Shown in pieces: positions 25,469 through 34,945 of a DNA stretch of 64,000 nt; the first letter of the stretch is position 1, and each line of letters begins with the position of its first letter. Source of the DNA: DATJBF01 sp035516795. GTDB taxonomy: Bacteria; Verrucomicrobiota; Verrucomicrobiia; Palsa-1439. A program made the translations under genes and the position numbers. The notes beneath the pieces were generated by a model. The model did not search any database. It had not been told where the DNA came from and was given only the letters and a program-made list of their open reading frames with translations. The stretch is from assembly GCA_035516795.1 (NCBI GenBank), contig DATIZX010000010.1, positions 1 to 64,000 of the forward strand. The letters run 5' to 3'.

Positions 25469-26365
25469 TCATGGCACCTGATTGTCGTCCCGTGATGGTG
25501 TCCACAATCCATACGGGTTCCCGGGCGAACCCGCAGCTTTCTTGACTCGTCCGATCGTCTGCCAGATGCGAAGCCATTGCACATGGCCGTCGACAAACAA
25601 ATAGTTCCAGCCCCCGAAATGCCATGGACGAGTATATGGATCGCCTTGATGTGTTTGGCCATAACCATACACGCCGTCGTTACAATAATCACTATAGGGG
25701 CCCACCGTATCGTCTGGACATCCACAGTCAGAGTTCGCTGTATATCCGAAGTTATTGGCCAAGTTGGGACGTTCGGCGACCATGATCGTATCCGACGGGT
25801 CGTCGATGACCGCCAGACTGACTCCCATGCCGCCGGTCGTTGGGTTGGCCATGTACGACTTCATGCCAAAGTATCCCGAGTCATCCAAATTGATGTTGAT
25901 CGAGTAGGAGCGGGGAGAGGCGGGCTGATTGACGTGCGTCTGCCGATCCATGGGACACTGCCAGACCTTGGCCCACCGGGTGTCTTGTGCCAAAGTCGCA
26001 CTGGAAATGCTTCTGCCACCACTCATGTATGGTGATACAAGACTGTCATACGACGTATTATCGGTACGGCGCGCCGCCGGCGGTAGCCAGCCACGGTAAT
26101 CCTGCGAGTATAATTCCAGTGCGACGCCAATCTGCTTCAGGTTGCTGGCGCACACGGCAGCGCGTCCTTTATCCCGCGCCTTCGACAAAGCCGGCAAAAG
26201 CATCGCCGCCAAAATGCCGATGATGGCGATGACCACCAGAAGTTCAATGAGCGTGAATGCGGCTCGAGCAGCTTGGAGTCGTGACTTCTGCGCTTGGACG
26301 TCCCCCCACGCTCGCGCGAGCCAAAGTGAAATCACGGCCATGTTATGGTTGGTATTACGGTTCAT
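25469..26365 (-). CDS. Prepilin-type protein with H-X9-DG signature (second of pair)
   Basis: A 298-residue pseudopilin-like exported protein. After a 35-residue basic leader comes the type IV prepilin signal AFTLIELLVVIAIIGILAAM, with processing expected before Phe and the conserved Glu at +5. The globular part starts with KARDKGRAAVCASNLKQIGVAL. Near the C-terminus is HFGGWNYLFVDGHVQWL, an exact His-x9-Asp-Gly, the signature of the prepilin-associated H-X9-DG group in Planctomycetes and Verrucomicrobia. Function is unknown; assembly by a type II secretion-like machine is presumed. The start codon overlaps the stop of the upstream paralogue as ATGA. Confidence 0.88.
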   Translation of the reverse strand: MNRNTNHNMAVISLWLARAWGDVQAQKSRLQAARAAFTLIELLVVIAIIGILAAMLLPALSKARDKGRAAVCASNLKQIGVALELYSQDYRGWLPPAARRTDNTSYDSLVSPYMSGGRSISSATLAQDTRWAKVWQCPMDRQTHVNQPASPRSYSININLDDSGYFGMKSYMANPTTGGMGVSLAVIDDPSDTIMVAERPNLANNFGYTANSDCGCPDDTVGPYSDYCNDGVYGYGQTHQGDPYTRPWHFGGWNYLFVDGHVQWLRIWQTIGRVKKAAGSPGNPYGLWTPSRDDNQVP

Positions 26366-27246
26366 GGGGGTGAATTATCGCTCGCGCTGGGCGTCCACAA
26401 GCCAAGCGGGCAGACCAGCGTCCCTTTCGCCTTCCCGCCGCTGCCAAGCGTCTTCTCCGGCCGCAGCCACTGCACATGACCGTCAACAAACAGATAATTC
26501 CATCCGCCAAAATGCCACGGGCGACCATACGAGTCACTTGTCTGGCCATAAGTCTCCCCCGAGCCTCCGATGCAGCAATCCCCCGCCGTTGAGTCCGGAC
26601 AGGCAACTCCAGACTGGGAAACATATCCGAAATTGTTCCATATCCTAGGCTTTTCGGCGACCATGATCGTATCCGACGGATCGCTAATAGAGGCCAGACT
26701 GACTCCCTCGCCTAATCCTCCGAAGTATGGTGCCACCATGCGAAGATATCCTGAATCATCCAGGTTGACGTTGATCGAGTAGGATCGGGGCGCGGAGGGC
26801 AGACCATTCTGATAGAGATGCGGAGTCCGATCCATGGGACACTGCCAGACTTTGGCCCACGTATTGGCAATTGCGACAGACCCAACGCCAAGATATCGGC
26901 CATTACTGATATAGCGCGAGATAAGAGTATCCCACGGCGTGTTGTCGTCGGCCCGGCATGCCGGTGGTAACCAACCATTGTAATCCCCCGCGTACATTTC
27001 CAGCGCTGTGCCGAATTGCTTCAGGTTGCTGGCGCACACCGCCGCGCGTGCCTTGTCCCGCGCTTTCGCCAACGCAGGCAATAGCATTCCGGCCAGAATA
27101 CCAATGATGGCGATGACAACCAAAAGTTCGATCAGCGTAAACGCAACTCGCGAAAATCCAAGCGGCTCTTGCGCGGGAATACGCGGTTGCGCTTGCGCGA
27201 ACCGGAGCGAACTCCCGGCGGATGATTGCTCAATTCCGCTCTTCAC
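26362..27246 (-). CDS. Prepilin-type protein with H-X9-DG signature (first of pair)
   Basis: A 294-residue paralogue of the next gene, clearly similar along its full length (CASNLKQFGTALEMYAGDY, WAKVWQCPMDR, SINVNLDDSGY, HFGGWNYLFVDGHVQWL). Prepilin signal AFTLIELLVVIAIIGILAGM. The open frame extends past the end of the preceding gene, so an internal start is needed: GTG 27246 (MKSGIEQSS) gives a leader about as long as that of the paralogue. The C-termini also agree (GLWTPSASDN and GLWTPSRDDN). It starts 109 bases after the large secreted protein gene and shares its strand. Tandem duplication followed by divergence is the simplest history. Confidence 0.85.
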   Translation of the reverse strand: MKSGIEQSSAGSSLRFAQAQPRIPAQEPLGFSRVAFTLIELLVVIAIIGILAGMLLPALAKARDKARAAVCASNLKQFGTALEMYAGDYNGWLPPACRADDNTPWDTLISRYISNGRYLGVGSVAIANTWAKVWQCPMDRTPHLYQNGLPSAPRSYSINVNLDDSGYLRMVAPYFGGLGEGVSLASISDPSDTIMVAEKPRIWNNFGYVSQSGVACPDSTAGDCCIGGSGETYGQTSDSYGRPWHFGGWNYLFVDGHVQWLRPEKTLGSGGKAKGTLVCPLGLWTPSASDNSPP

Positions 27247-27355
27247 AGATTGCCCAATCCACAAATTTGCAGAGCAGCCGACGCGAGTTCGGCGAGCCGC
27301 CGGCGCTGTTTGGCACCCGGGTGAATCGCGTTTTCCGAGTGGCGCAAACGAATCT

Positions 27356-29848
27356 TCACGGCACCAACACTCGGACCCGGTAATACTTGCTCGGGGTACT
27401 GGCACCGTTCGTGTCCACGAAACTTGTGATCGTCCCCAAGCCGGTTCCTCCGCTGAGGATATTGGTTTGGCCGGTGCTGAGGAAGTTATTGGAGTAACTG
27501 CCATTGGCAGTGCCGGTCGTGGATTCCAGGATGTTTGTCCGGGAAAGCATCGGAGGCGTCGTGGTGCTGTTGCCATTAGCGCCGAGATACGTCACAGTCA
27601 CATTCGTGCCGCTCGTCTTTGCGACGTTGATGATGTGCAGATACGCTGCATTATTGGTGGGAACGAAGCCCGCCAAGAACTCGTTGGTGTTACTCATCCC
27701 ATCGGCATCTGGGTCGGCCCCGGGGGCCGCGTTCGGATTGCTCCCGCCGCCGGCGAAATACTGGCTCTGCCAGGTCGTAAACGGATCTGTCACGGGCGAA
27801 TTGCAGCAAGAGTACGGTTGTACCGCGATCTGCGCTTGCCAGCAATACAACGTGCCAGTATCCCCAGGGCCGTTGTCGCTGACAATCAGCTTCCACGTGC
27901 CTTGACTCGGTTTACCATTCAAAACCGACAATGGCTGCCGCGGTTTGTACGAGCCGGCATACGGAGCATTGCCCGCAGCAATTGGTGTCGCTGCCGCGTC
28001 GTCGAACACCGTGAACGTCCCCGTGCAATCAGCGTTGCCGCTGCCGAAGTTGTTGCCCCCTTTGCTCTCATCATAAGCAATTAGACTGACCATTGTGCCA
28101 TCGGGATGAACGACCCACATACTCAAGTCGCCGGTGTAAGTGTGGTTGATCCGAACGCGAACGACGACTTTGGCCACAGAGCCGGTATCGGTTATTGTGA
28201 TCGAATTCGTAATGGAACCGGGATAGTTATTGGTGCCAACAGTCGTGTAGTCGGGGATGGGAACCGCAACGCCACCGCTGCTGTAGTTATTTGTCGCTGC
28301 AGCGCCGAGTGTGCCCAACGTGAAGCCAAAGGGCACGGTCCGATAGAACACCGAGTTGGTCGTCAGTTGCAGCGTGGCCACGAGGTTGTCCCCACAAGTA
28401 CCGTTAGCCGTGAACGTAAACGAATTGGTAACCGAGCCGCCACCGGCCAGCGCGCCGTAGGATTGCGCGCCACTCGGTGAGCTAACGCCGCTGGAGGCCA
28501 GCAAGGTGCCAACGACATTCGAGACGGTATCGTTGCCGGCATTTTGCAGCGCAAAGCCAACGGTTACGGTCTCGCCGGGATCAATGGCTCCATTTCCCGG
28601 GCTACATCCTTCTGAAACCAGATTAGAGCTGGCGGGAATGATGTAAGCAGCAGGCGGGTTCGTGATGGCCGTGATATTATCGATTTGAAACGGTGTGGTA
28701 TCCGGTCCGTAATCCGAGTTCCAGAGTATTCCGATGCGCACATAACCGAAGCTGTCGGTACCCGCTGCATACTGAGCGGCAAGCGCCTGGGCTTCGGAAA
28801 CCCAGTCAATCGAGGCCCGGGTCACACTGCCGCTGACGGTTGTCGTAGCGGTCGGAAAGAGTTGGTCGTAATGCCCATCGTAGTCAACGGCGATACCCGC
28901 TTGGAAATAGACACCGGTTCCCACGACTGGCGTAGTGTAGTCGAATGTCACAGCGGATGCGTTTAACAGCGCCGCGACGAAAGCCGTATTGGATTGCTCA
29001 TACGGGGCGAACGACATCACACCGAAGTCATTGGTGAAATGGACGATCTGGAGCGATCCTCCCGTGCCGGCCGATCCCGGAGAGGTAAGATTGCCGACGC
29101 CGTTCGTTACGTTGCCATCAAGGTCGAGGTTGGTTGGTCCCACATTGGTGAAACCCGCCTCTGTGCTCCAACCTGTAAAATCACTAGTCGTTGTATAGAG
29201 TTTGGCCGGTGCCGTTGGCGCGTCGCGCATCACGAAATTGTCCACATAAAAAGGTGCGCTGGGGTTATAGTCGGAGTTGTAAATGAGCACGATTTGGAAG
29301 TAAGTGAACGTGCCGCCATTGGACACTTCTTGTGCGACAATATTTGACGCTTCCACACTCCAGTCGATGCTAGCCCGGGACCAGCCGCCACCCAACGAGG
29401 TGGTGGACGTAGGAAAGAGTTGGTCAAACAGGCCTTCGCAATTGACCACCACGCCAACCTGAAAATAGGTTCCCGTTGTTCCCGTAGGGGTAACAGGGCT
29501 CGGGGCTTTGAAATCGTACGTCAAAACTTTGCCGGTTTGCTTCAGTGCCGCGATGAAATTTGTATAACCTTGTTCTCCGGGACTACCTCCAGCGTAACTG
29601 TAAGGGGCTCCTCCTTGCGGGTATTGGATCGCCAGAGCGCCACCTGTGCCGACCTGCCCATTGGCGTTTGTATTTCCCAAGCCATTGATGTCGCTGCCTT
29701 CAGAATCCGGATTCGCTACCGGATAAACAGTGAATTGACCGCTCTGCCACTGCAGGAAATCATCATAGGTTGTAAACAGGGACTGAGCGGACGCGCTCTG
29801 CGCCAACAACGCTGCGATTCCGATGAGAGCTACTGAGATTCTCTTCAT
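27356..29848 (-). CDS. Large secreted multidomain protein with P-domain
   Basis: An 830-residue exported protein. Signal peptide 1-21 (AALLAQSASA). Two tandem homologous beta-sandwich repeats, about 24-210 and 217-390, are shown by paired segments FDQLFPTSTT/YDQLFPTATT, SRASIDWSVEA/TRASIDWVSEA and YNSDYNPSAPFYVDN/WNSDYGPDTTPFQIDN; they resemble carbohydrate-binding jelly rolls. An Ig/CARDB-like domain (DPGETVTVGFALQNAGNDTV) leads to a proprotein-convertase P-domain (HTYTGDLSMWVVHPDGT, then GTWKLIVSDNGPGDTG). A calcium-binding linker, DPDADGMSNTNEFLAG, and the tail YYRVRVLVP close the protein. No catalytic domain is recognised. It heads the pilin operon, which suggests that it is displayed by, or is a client of, the same export system. 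Confidence 0.78.
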   Translation of the reverse strand: MKRISVALIGIAALLAQSASAQSLFTTYDDFLQWQSGQFTVYPVANPDSEGSDINGLGNTNANGQVGTGGALAIQYPQGGAPYSYAGGSPGEQGYTNFIAALKQTGKVLTYDFKAPSPVTPTGTTGTYFQVGVVVNCEGLFDQLFPTSTTSLGGGWSRASIDWSVEASNIVAQEVSNGGTFTYFQIVLIYNSDYNPSAPFYVDNFVMRDAPTAPAKLYTTTSDFTGWSTEAGFTNVGPTNLDLDGNVTNGVGNLTSPGSAGTGGSLQIVHFTNDFGVMSFAPYEQSNTAFVAALLNASAVTFDYTTPVVGTGVYFQAGIAVDYDGHYDQLFPTATTTVSGSVTRASIDWVSEAQALAAQYAAGTDSFGYVRIGILWNSDYGPDTTPFQIDNITAITNPPAAYIIPASSNLVSEGCSPGNGAIDPGETVTVGFALQNAGNDTVSNVVGTLLASSGVSSPSGAQSYGALAGGGSVTNSFTFTANGTCGDNLVATLQLTTNSVFYRTVPFGFTLGTLGAAATNNYSSGGVAVPIPDYTTVGTNNYPGSITNSITITDTGSVAKVVVRVRINHTYTGDLSMWVVHPDGTMVSLIAYDESKGGNNFGSGNADCTGTFTVFDDAAATPIAAGNAPYAGSYKPRQPLSVLNGKPSQGTWKLIVSDNGPGDTGTLYCWQAQIAVQPYSCCNSPVTDPFTTWQSQYFAGGGSNPNAAPGADPDADGMSNTNEFLAGFVPTNNAAYLHIINVAKTSGTNVTVTYLGANGNSTTTPPMLSRTNILESTTGTANGSYSNNFLSTGQTNILSGGTGLGTITSFVDTNGASTPSKYYRVRVLVP

Positions 29849-30010
29849 AATGCTGCCTCGATTGTTTTAAGCTGTGGGTTCTAGGATCTCCCTGTAAAGC
29901 GCTTCGCTTGCATCTTTTAGTGCTATTTGTCTGTTCTCTTTACCGGTTTAGCCACGCGACGGCAGGTACACAGCGCTACCGGCGCAATGCCTGTCACACC
30001 TATTTCCGTC

Positions 30011-30045
30011 AAAGGCATGTCGCGACTTTCTCGCGACATGCCTTT
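30011..30045 (-). terminator. Strong hairpin after the PEP-CTERM gene
   Basis: A perfect 15-bp stem, AAAGGCATGTCGCGA and its complement, with loop CTTTC. It lies 35 bases past the PEP-CTERM stop codon on the minus strand. No long U-tract follows on either strand, so it may act as a terminator or a 3' stabiliser. Confidence 0.6.
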
Positions 30046-30079
30046 CAAACAACGGAGCACGAAAACCGTGGAAAACCTC

Positions 30080-30712
30080 TCAGCTCACACGGCGACGCGC
30101 CAAACCAACCAAACCGAGCAACCCCAAGCCCAGTAAGGCGATCGTTGATGGCTCAGGAACCGGGGTCACACGCAGGTTGTCCAAATACATTACCTCGTTC
30201 CCATCCGTATACCCGCCACCGATCTGGATGGCGATCTGCGTCGGATTTGACGAGGTCGCCAAGACCGCCGCATAGGCTGCCGGAATCGCATACGTCCACG
30301 TGTATTCACTGCCGATAACTGTCGCTGGATAACTATAGCCGTCAATCGATGTGAAGCCGGCGTCCGCATTGTTCAAGTCAACGTCGAATTGCAAATAATA
30401 GCCAAACGACGCGGGCGGCGTGTAGATATCGAGACTCAATGACGCCGCATTGCCAATGATCGACGTCCATCCTGCCACAAAAGGACTCAGCAGCATCTGG
30501 CCATAGGTTGGCCCCGCCGTTCCCGTTAGCGACAAGCTGTAAGTTTGATCGGTAACACCAAACTTCGTGGTGAAACCAGGCGTATAATTGGCGTCCTGCA
30601 CCGTCCATCCGTCCAAGGTATTCTCCCAAGACTCCAGAAGTTGCGCGGACACATTCTGTAACAATAACATCACCGCTAATACTGCAACTACTCCAACCCG
30701 TTGAAGCTTCAT
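30080..30712 (-). CDS. PEP-CTERM sorted exported protein
   Basis: A 210-residue exported protein. Signal peptide about 1-23 (AVMLLLQNVSA); a single beta-sandwich (LLESWENTLDGWTVQD to the closing VMYLDNLRVTPV) of CBM-like type; then the C-terminal sorting signal: VPEPS, a hydrophobic helix (TIALLGLGLLGLVGLA) and the basic end RRRVS. PEP-CTERM proteins are recognised by exosortase and linked to exopolysaccharide; no exosortase gene is in this window. It lies between the two-component system and the pilin operon. The 250-base gap upstream contains a GCCTG-AGTTTCA-CAGGC hairpin and a TAAGCTTTAGCTTA palindrome but no clear promoter. Confidence 0.9.
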   Translation of the reverse strand: MKLQRVGVVAVLAVMLLLQNVSAQLLESWENTLDGWTVQDANYTPGFTTKFGVTDQTYSLSLTGTAGPTYGQMLLSPFVAGWTSIIGNAASLSLDIYTPPASFGYYLQFDVDLNNADAGFTSIDGYSYPATVIGSEYTWTYAIPAAYAAVLATSSNPTQIAIQIGGGYTDGNEVMYLDNLRVTPVPEPSTIALLGLGLLGLVGLARRRVS

Positions 30713-30963
30713 ACCCTCACCTTTCGTTCCTTTCCCTCGTTTTCCTTCTCCGTTGCCTGAGTTTCACAGGCGCCGTCTCGCAAACGGCCCAAGTTTACGA
30801 CAATAAGCTTTAGCTTACCTCGTCTCCCTAACACCCAGATGATCCAAGATTATTGTCCCCTGTCACATCTGGAAACCGTACTTACTATCGCTCAAATATG
30901 CCCCGCTTGTCATGTCGTTAAAAGTAATGATTTGCAGACTAAAGTGGTTACCAGTGCAACCTG

Positions 30964-33900
30964 TTATTGTGGCGAACCTTGGAGTGGTACACTGAACACG
31001 ATTTCTGTTCCCTTTTGCACAGTACTTGCAATCCGGCAGCTCCCGCCAATGGCCGAGAGCCGGCGGTGCATATTCTCCAATCCATTGCCTGATGATAGGC
31101 GGCTGGCGCCTTCTAAAGCATTCTGCCGCTTGCTTTCTGGCAAGAAGCCGTGCCCATTGTCGGCGATCACCAGTTCAAACGACCTGGCCTTTACCATCAG
31201 CCGGAGGCGGGCCTCTGATGCGCCGGAATGTTTCACGACATTGTGCAGAGCTTCCTTGCAGGCGAGAAACAGATTATGCCGCATTTCCGCGGTCAGCCGC
31301 CATTCGGGAAAGTGCATGGGCAGGTCCAACCGGCAGCGGATACCGGCCGTCGTCAGAAAATCCTGCGCGAATTTTTCGAGATAATTCACCAGGCTTTCCA
31401 GCGTGTCGTGACGGGGGTTCACCGCCCAAACGATTTCATCCATTCTCCGCGTCAATTCGCGGGAGATGTCGTAAATTTTCTCCAAACCGGTTGCCGCCCG
31501 CTCGAGGTGACCGAGGTCGCTGTCCATGCGCGCCGATTCGCTGATCATCGTGATGCGGGTCAGATGTGCCCCCAAATCGTCGTGGATGTCCCGCGCGATT
31601 CGCGCCCGCTCACGCTCAATGTCTCGTTGCTGCCTGGCCCGTTCCAATTTGCGCCGCATCCGGCGGCGGGTGCCGAACCAAGCCAGTCCGCCGCTGGCCG
31701 CAATCAGCAGCGCCAAGGTGGCGAACCGAAACCAAGCCGTCTGCCAAAAATACGGCTGGACGTCAAAGACGAGCCTCGCCCCCCTTTCATTCCAGACGCC
31801 GTTGTTATTACAGGCAGTTACTTGAAAGGTATAACGACCGGGCGGAATGTAATTGTAGCTGGCCACGCGCTTCGTTCCCGCTTCCCTCCAGTCTGTTTCG
31901 AAGCCATTCAACCGGTATTTGAACCGGACTTTTTCGGGCGCGACAAAACTCAAACCGGTGTATTGAAAATCCAACTGGTGGCGGCCCGGTGGGATTCTCA
32001 ATCCTGTGAACGTGCCGTTGGTCAAGGGCTTGTCGTCCACCCGGACTTCCTCAAGGATGACCGGCGGCGGCAAGGGATTGGTGGTCACGTTTGCCGGATC
32101 AATAGCCACCAGACCCTTGGCGGTGGGAAACCACAGCCGTCCGTCCGCGGTTTTACATCCAGCCGGCTGCAATCCCTCCGCGCATTCCAGCGTGGGTAAT
32201 CCGTCGTTGAGCCCATAGGTCAGGCAATGCACCTTTTGGATTTCACCGTCGGCGCAGCGGTTGAATTCTTCTTCGCTGATCCGCATGATGCCGCCGTAGG
32301 AACTCACCCAAAAGAATCCGCGGCCGTCCGATTCGATGTGGCCGATGATGCCGTTGGGCAGGCCTTGTCTGTGGTTGATCACGGAAAACTTCCCGTCCTT
32401 GTAACGATTCAGTCCGCCACCGAAAGTTCCAATCCAGAGCGCTCCTGCCTTGTCGAAATGCAGGCACTCGATGAAATCGCTCGACAGACCGTCCGATTTT
32501 TTGAATTGTCGGATGGTTTGGTTTTGCAGACAGGCCAAGCCGTTGCCGGCCATGCCAAACCAGATCTTCCCCTGTTTGTCCTGAACGATGGCGCGCACAT
32601 CGCGCAGGTTTTTCCCGTCGCCTTGATTGAACCAAACCGCCTGCCCATCTCGATAGCGCAACAAGCCAGCCGCGGTGCCCACCCAAAGCCCGTCGCGTGT
32701 GGATAACAGCGCCGGCATCGGCAGGGTAAGGTTTTCCAGACCCGGTGCCCGCTCAAAAGCGTCGCCGTTTTGGATGAACAGGCCACCGCCCCATGTGCCG
32801 ACGCACAATCGCCCCGCACCATCCTCCGCCAACGACCAAATATACGGATTGCGGATTCCTTGCTCGGTACTGAAGCGGGTCCACACCCCGTTTCGCAGCC
32901 GGTACAACCCTGCGCCTTCCGTCCCAACCCACAAGGCGCCATTCGTGGTGGCGCAAACGGACAACAACGCGCGGCCCTGCCATCTGTCCGGTGGCGAAAT
33001 GGTTTCCACGTTGTTGGGACGCATCATCACCAGTCCCGAGCCGGTGCCGCTCCACAAATCTCCCTCGCGGTCTTCCCACAGGGAAATTATCCACTCCGAC
33101 GGGAAACCATTCGTGCGGTCAAAGTGCAACGGCTTGCTGGCTCGGCTGGGAAAGAGGAGATAAAGCCCCGAATCCGGAGTTCCGACGCAGAGCATGCCGC
33201 TGCGAGTTTCCATCAATGCGGAAACAATGTCCCAACCCCATGGGGCCTCTCCCAAATCCGCCGTCCATTTGCCGTCTTCCCATTTCCGGATGCGCCGATC
33301 GCTGGCGACCCACAGCCCCCCATCACGGCTCGCGCCGATGCCTTGCACATAGCTATTGGTGGCCGATCCAGCAAAATCGACGGCGCGCAATTGTCCGCGC
33401 TCGAGTACCGACACCCGGCCATCGCGCGCAACCCAGATTTTTCCAGCTTCTGACCGCGTCAAGCTGACGACGTTGGAGACAACACCCGCCCTCGGCAACA
33501 GGACCAAGCCATCCCGGACGCGAGCTAGTTCGCCGGCCTCGTTCATCAGCCAGACGTCGTCGGCTTCGTCGGCGGCGATCGCGCTAATCTTCCTGCCGCT
33601 CCATGACGCGTGAACCGGGATCGCTTGAAACCGACCATCCTTGAATCGCGTGACCCCGCCGCTTTCATCACCGATCCACAGCGTCCCGTCGTGGGCCGCA
33701 AACAGACTCGTCACGCGGCTGCTGTGCAACTCCGGTGTGTTGTTGTCGTCGAACACCACGAACCGCGCGCCGTCAAATCGCGCCAGTCCGCCATACGTGC
33801 CCAGCCACAAGTAGCCGTTACGAGCTTGCACCCCTGCGGTCACCTTGTTCTGCGGCAGGCCATTCTCCACCTGCCAGGTGCGGATCAAATACGGCGTTGC

Positions 33901-33990
33901 GGCCCGGGCGGGAAGAAATCCGTCCGCCAAAACAGCCAACACCAGCGGCATTGTTCTCCACCAGTTTTCTCTGGCCCGGGGCTGGGACAT
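30964..33990 (-). CDS. Histidine kinase with extracytoplasmic propeller and Y_Y_Y domain
   Basis: A 1008-residue sensor kinase. After a signal-anchor (about 1-30) come two beta-propeller blades' worth of repeats typical of Reg_prop sensors (GLPQNKVTAGVQARNGYLWL, DGTLWIGDESGGV, EDREGDLWSGTGSGLV and others, to about 640). The Y_Y_Y domain is at about 660-735 (FKYRLNGFETDWREAG). One membrane helix lies at about 753-773. The HisKA_3 dimerisation helix has phospho-acceptor His803 in ARDIHDDLGAHL, and the HATPase ends the protein (ADNGHGF, NGLENMHRRLSAIGG). This architecture is shared with polysaccharide-responsive sensors of Bacteroidota, but here as a classical kinase without a fused regulator. 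The adjacent NarL-type regulator is the probable partner. Confidence 0.93.
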   Translation of the reverse strand: MSQPRARENWWRTMPLVLAVLADGFLPARAATPYLIRTWQVENGLPQNKVTAGVQARNGYLWLGTYGGLARFDGARFVVFDDNNTPELHSSRVTSLFAAHDGTLWIGDESGGVTRFKDGRFQAIPVHASWSGRKISAIAADEADDVWLMNEAGELARVRDGLVLLPRAGVVSNVVSLTRSEAGKIWVARDGRVSVLERGQLRAVDFAGSATNSYVQGIGASRDGGLWVASDRRIRKWEDGKWTADLGEAPWGWDIVSALMETRSGMLCVGTPDSGLYLLFPSRASKPLHFDRTNGFPSEWIISLWEDREGDLWSGTGSGLVMMRPNNVETISPPDRWQGRALLSVCATTNGALWVGTEGAGLYRLRNGVWTRFSTEQGIRNPYIWSLAEDGAGRLCVGTWGGGLFIQNGDAFERAPGLENLTLPMPALLSTRDGLWVGTAAGLLRYRDGQAVWFNQGDGKNLRDVRAIVQDKQGKIWFGMAGNGLACLQNQTIRQFKKSDGLSSDFIECLHFDKAGALWIGTFGGGLNRYKDGKFSVINHRQGLPNGIIGHIESDGRGFFWVSSYGGIMRISEEEFNRCADGEIQKVHCLTYGLNDGLPTLECAEGLQPAGCKTADGRLWFPTAKGLVAIDPANVTTNPLPPPVILEEVRVDDKPLTNGTFTGLRIPPGRHQLDFQYTGLSFVAPEKVRFKYRLNGFETDWREAGTKRVASYNYIPPGRYTFQVTACNNNGVWNERGARLVFDVQPYFWQTAWFRFATLALLIAASGGLAWFGTRRRMRRKLERARQQRDIERERARIARDIHDDLGAHLTRITMISESARMDSDLGHLERAATGLEKIYDISRELTRRMDEIVWAVNPRHDTLESLVNYLEKFAQDFLTTAGIRCRLDLPMHFPEWRLTAEMRHNLFLACKEALHNVVKHSGASEARLRLMVKARSFELVIADNGHGFLPESKRQNALEGASRLSSGNGLENMHRRLSAIGGSCRIASTVQKGTEIVFSVPLQGSPQ

Positions 33991-34133
33991 TGGATAATTC
34001 TTCCGTCGCGTAAGAGAAAGCGCAAGTCTATTCCCGACCGGCTGCCCTTATTCATTATCGTGGCAGGACAAATCAGCGAGACTCGGGTTGCCTGTGCCAG
34101 CCCCGCCACCGCGAATCTTTTCAGAATACCGCC

Positions 34134-34838
34134 CTACAGATCATCCAAGACGGGGGCACCGGGGATGTGGGTGTATTTCGCCACGGCTTGGGACCGGGAA
34201 CGGACGTGCAACTTATCGTAGATGCGACGGACGTGCGTGTTCACCGTCGGCACGCTGATCTGTAGCGCCTCGGCAATCTCCTTGTAGAGGTAACCACGCG
34301 CCAGCAGTTCCAAAACTTCGTGTTCGCGAGGCGAGAGGTCTTCGGTCTCCGACGGCGCGGAGCTGAATCGCTGAAACGACTGGACGATTTTGCGCGCGAT
34401 GTTGCTGCTCATGGGCGAGCCGCCTCCGTAAACATCCTTAAGCGCGGCGAGCAATTCGGCGCGGGGTGTACGTTTCAGCAGATAACCGCTGGCCCCGGCG
34501 GTCAACGCCTTAAAAATGTGATCGGGGTCTTCATACACGGTCAGCATCACGAACTGCGTGTCCGGCATCTGTGGCTTGAGCCGGCGCACGCATTCGATGC
34601 CGGTCATGCCGGGGAGATTGATGTCCATCAACACCACCGAAGGTTCTTCTTGCGGTAACGTCGTCAGCGCGTCTTCGCCGCTGTTGTGGACCCCCGCGCA
34701 ACTGAATCCGTCCGCAGCACGAACCCAGTCCGCCATTATGTCCCGTGCGGGAGCGTCATCCTCGACAATGGAAACGGCGATGTCCACGCGTTGAAGTGTA
34801 CTCCGAACCCGTTTCGAAAGCTTGTCGTCAGTTTTCAC
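34134..34838 (-). CDS. NarL/FixJ-type response regulator
   Basis: A 234-residue DNA-binding regulator. The receiver has the acidic pair in SIVEDDAPARD, predicted phospho-acceptor Asp72 in VVLMDINLPGM, Thr in VMLTVYED and Lys in YLLKRTPRAELL. The C-terminal LuxR-type HTH is clear: LSPREHEVLELLARGYLYKE followed by IAEALQISVPTVNTHVRRIY. It is transcribed just before the kinase gene (143 bases between) and both HisKA_3 kinases and NarL regulators normally pair. Targets may include the neighbouring secreted-protein genes, but no operator was identified. Confidence 0.93.
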   Translation of the reverse strand: MKTDDKLSKRVRSTLQRVDIAVSIVEDDAPARDIMADWVRAADGFSCAGVHNSGEDALTTLPQEEPSVVLMDINLPGMTGIECVRRLKPQMPDTQFVMLTVYEDPDHIFKALTAGASGYLLKRTPRAELLAALKDVYGGGSPMSSNIARKIVQSFQRFSSAPSETEDLSPREHEVLELLARGYLYKEIAEALQISVPTVNTHVRRIYDKLHVRSRSQAVAKYTHIPGAPVLDDL

Positions 34839-34945
34839 GATATACCACCGCTACGTCCCCTGGTCCCGTCCTACAGGGCCAACAATACACACTGACTTGA
34901 GCTGTCTGTGAACGGCGGGAATATCCGCCCACCAATCGCCACAGA

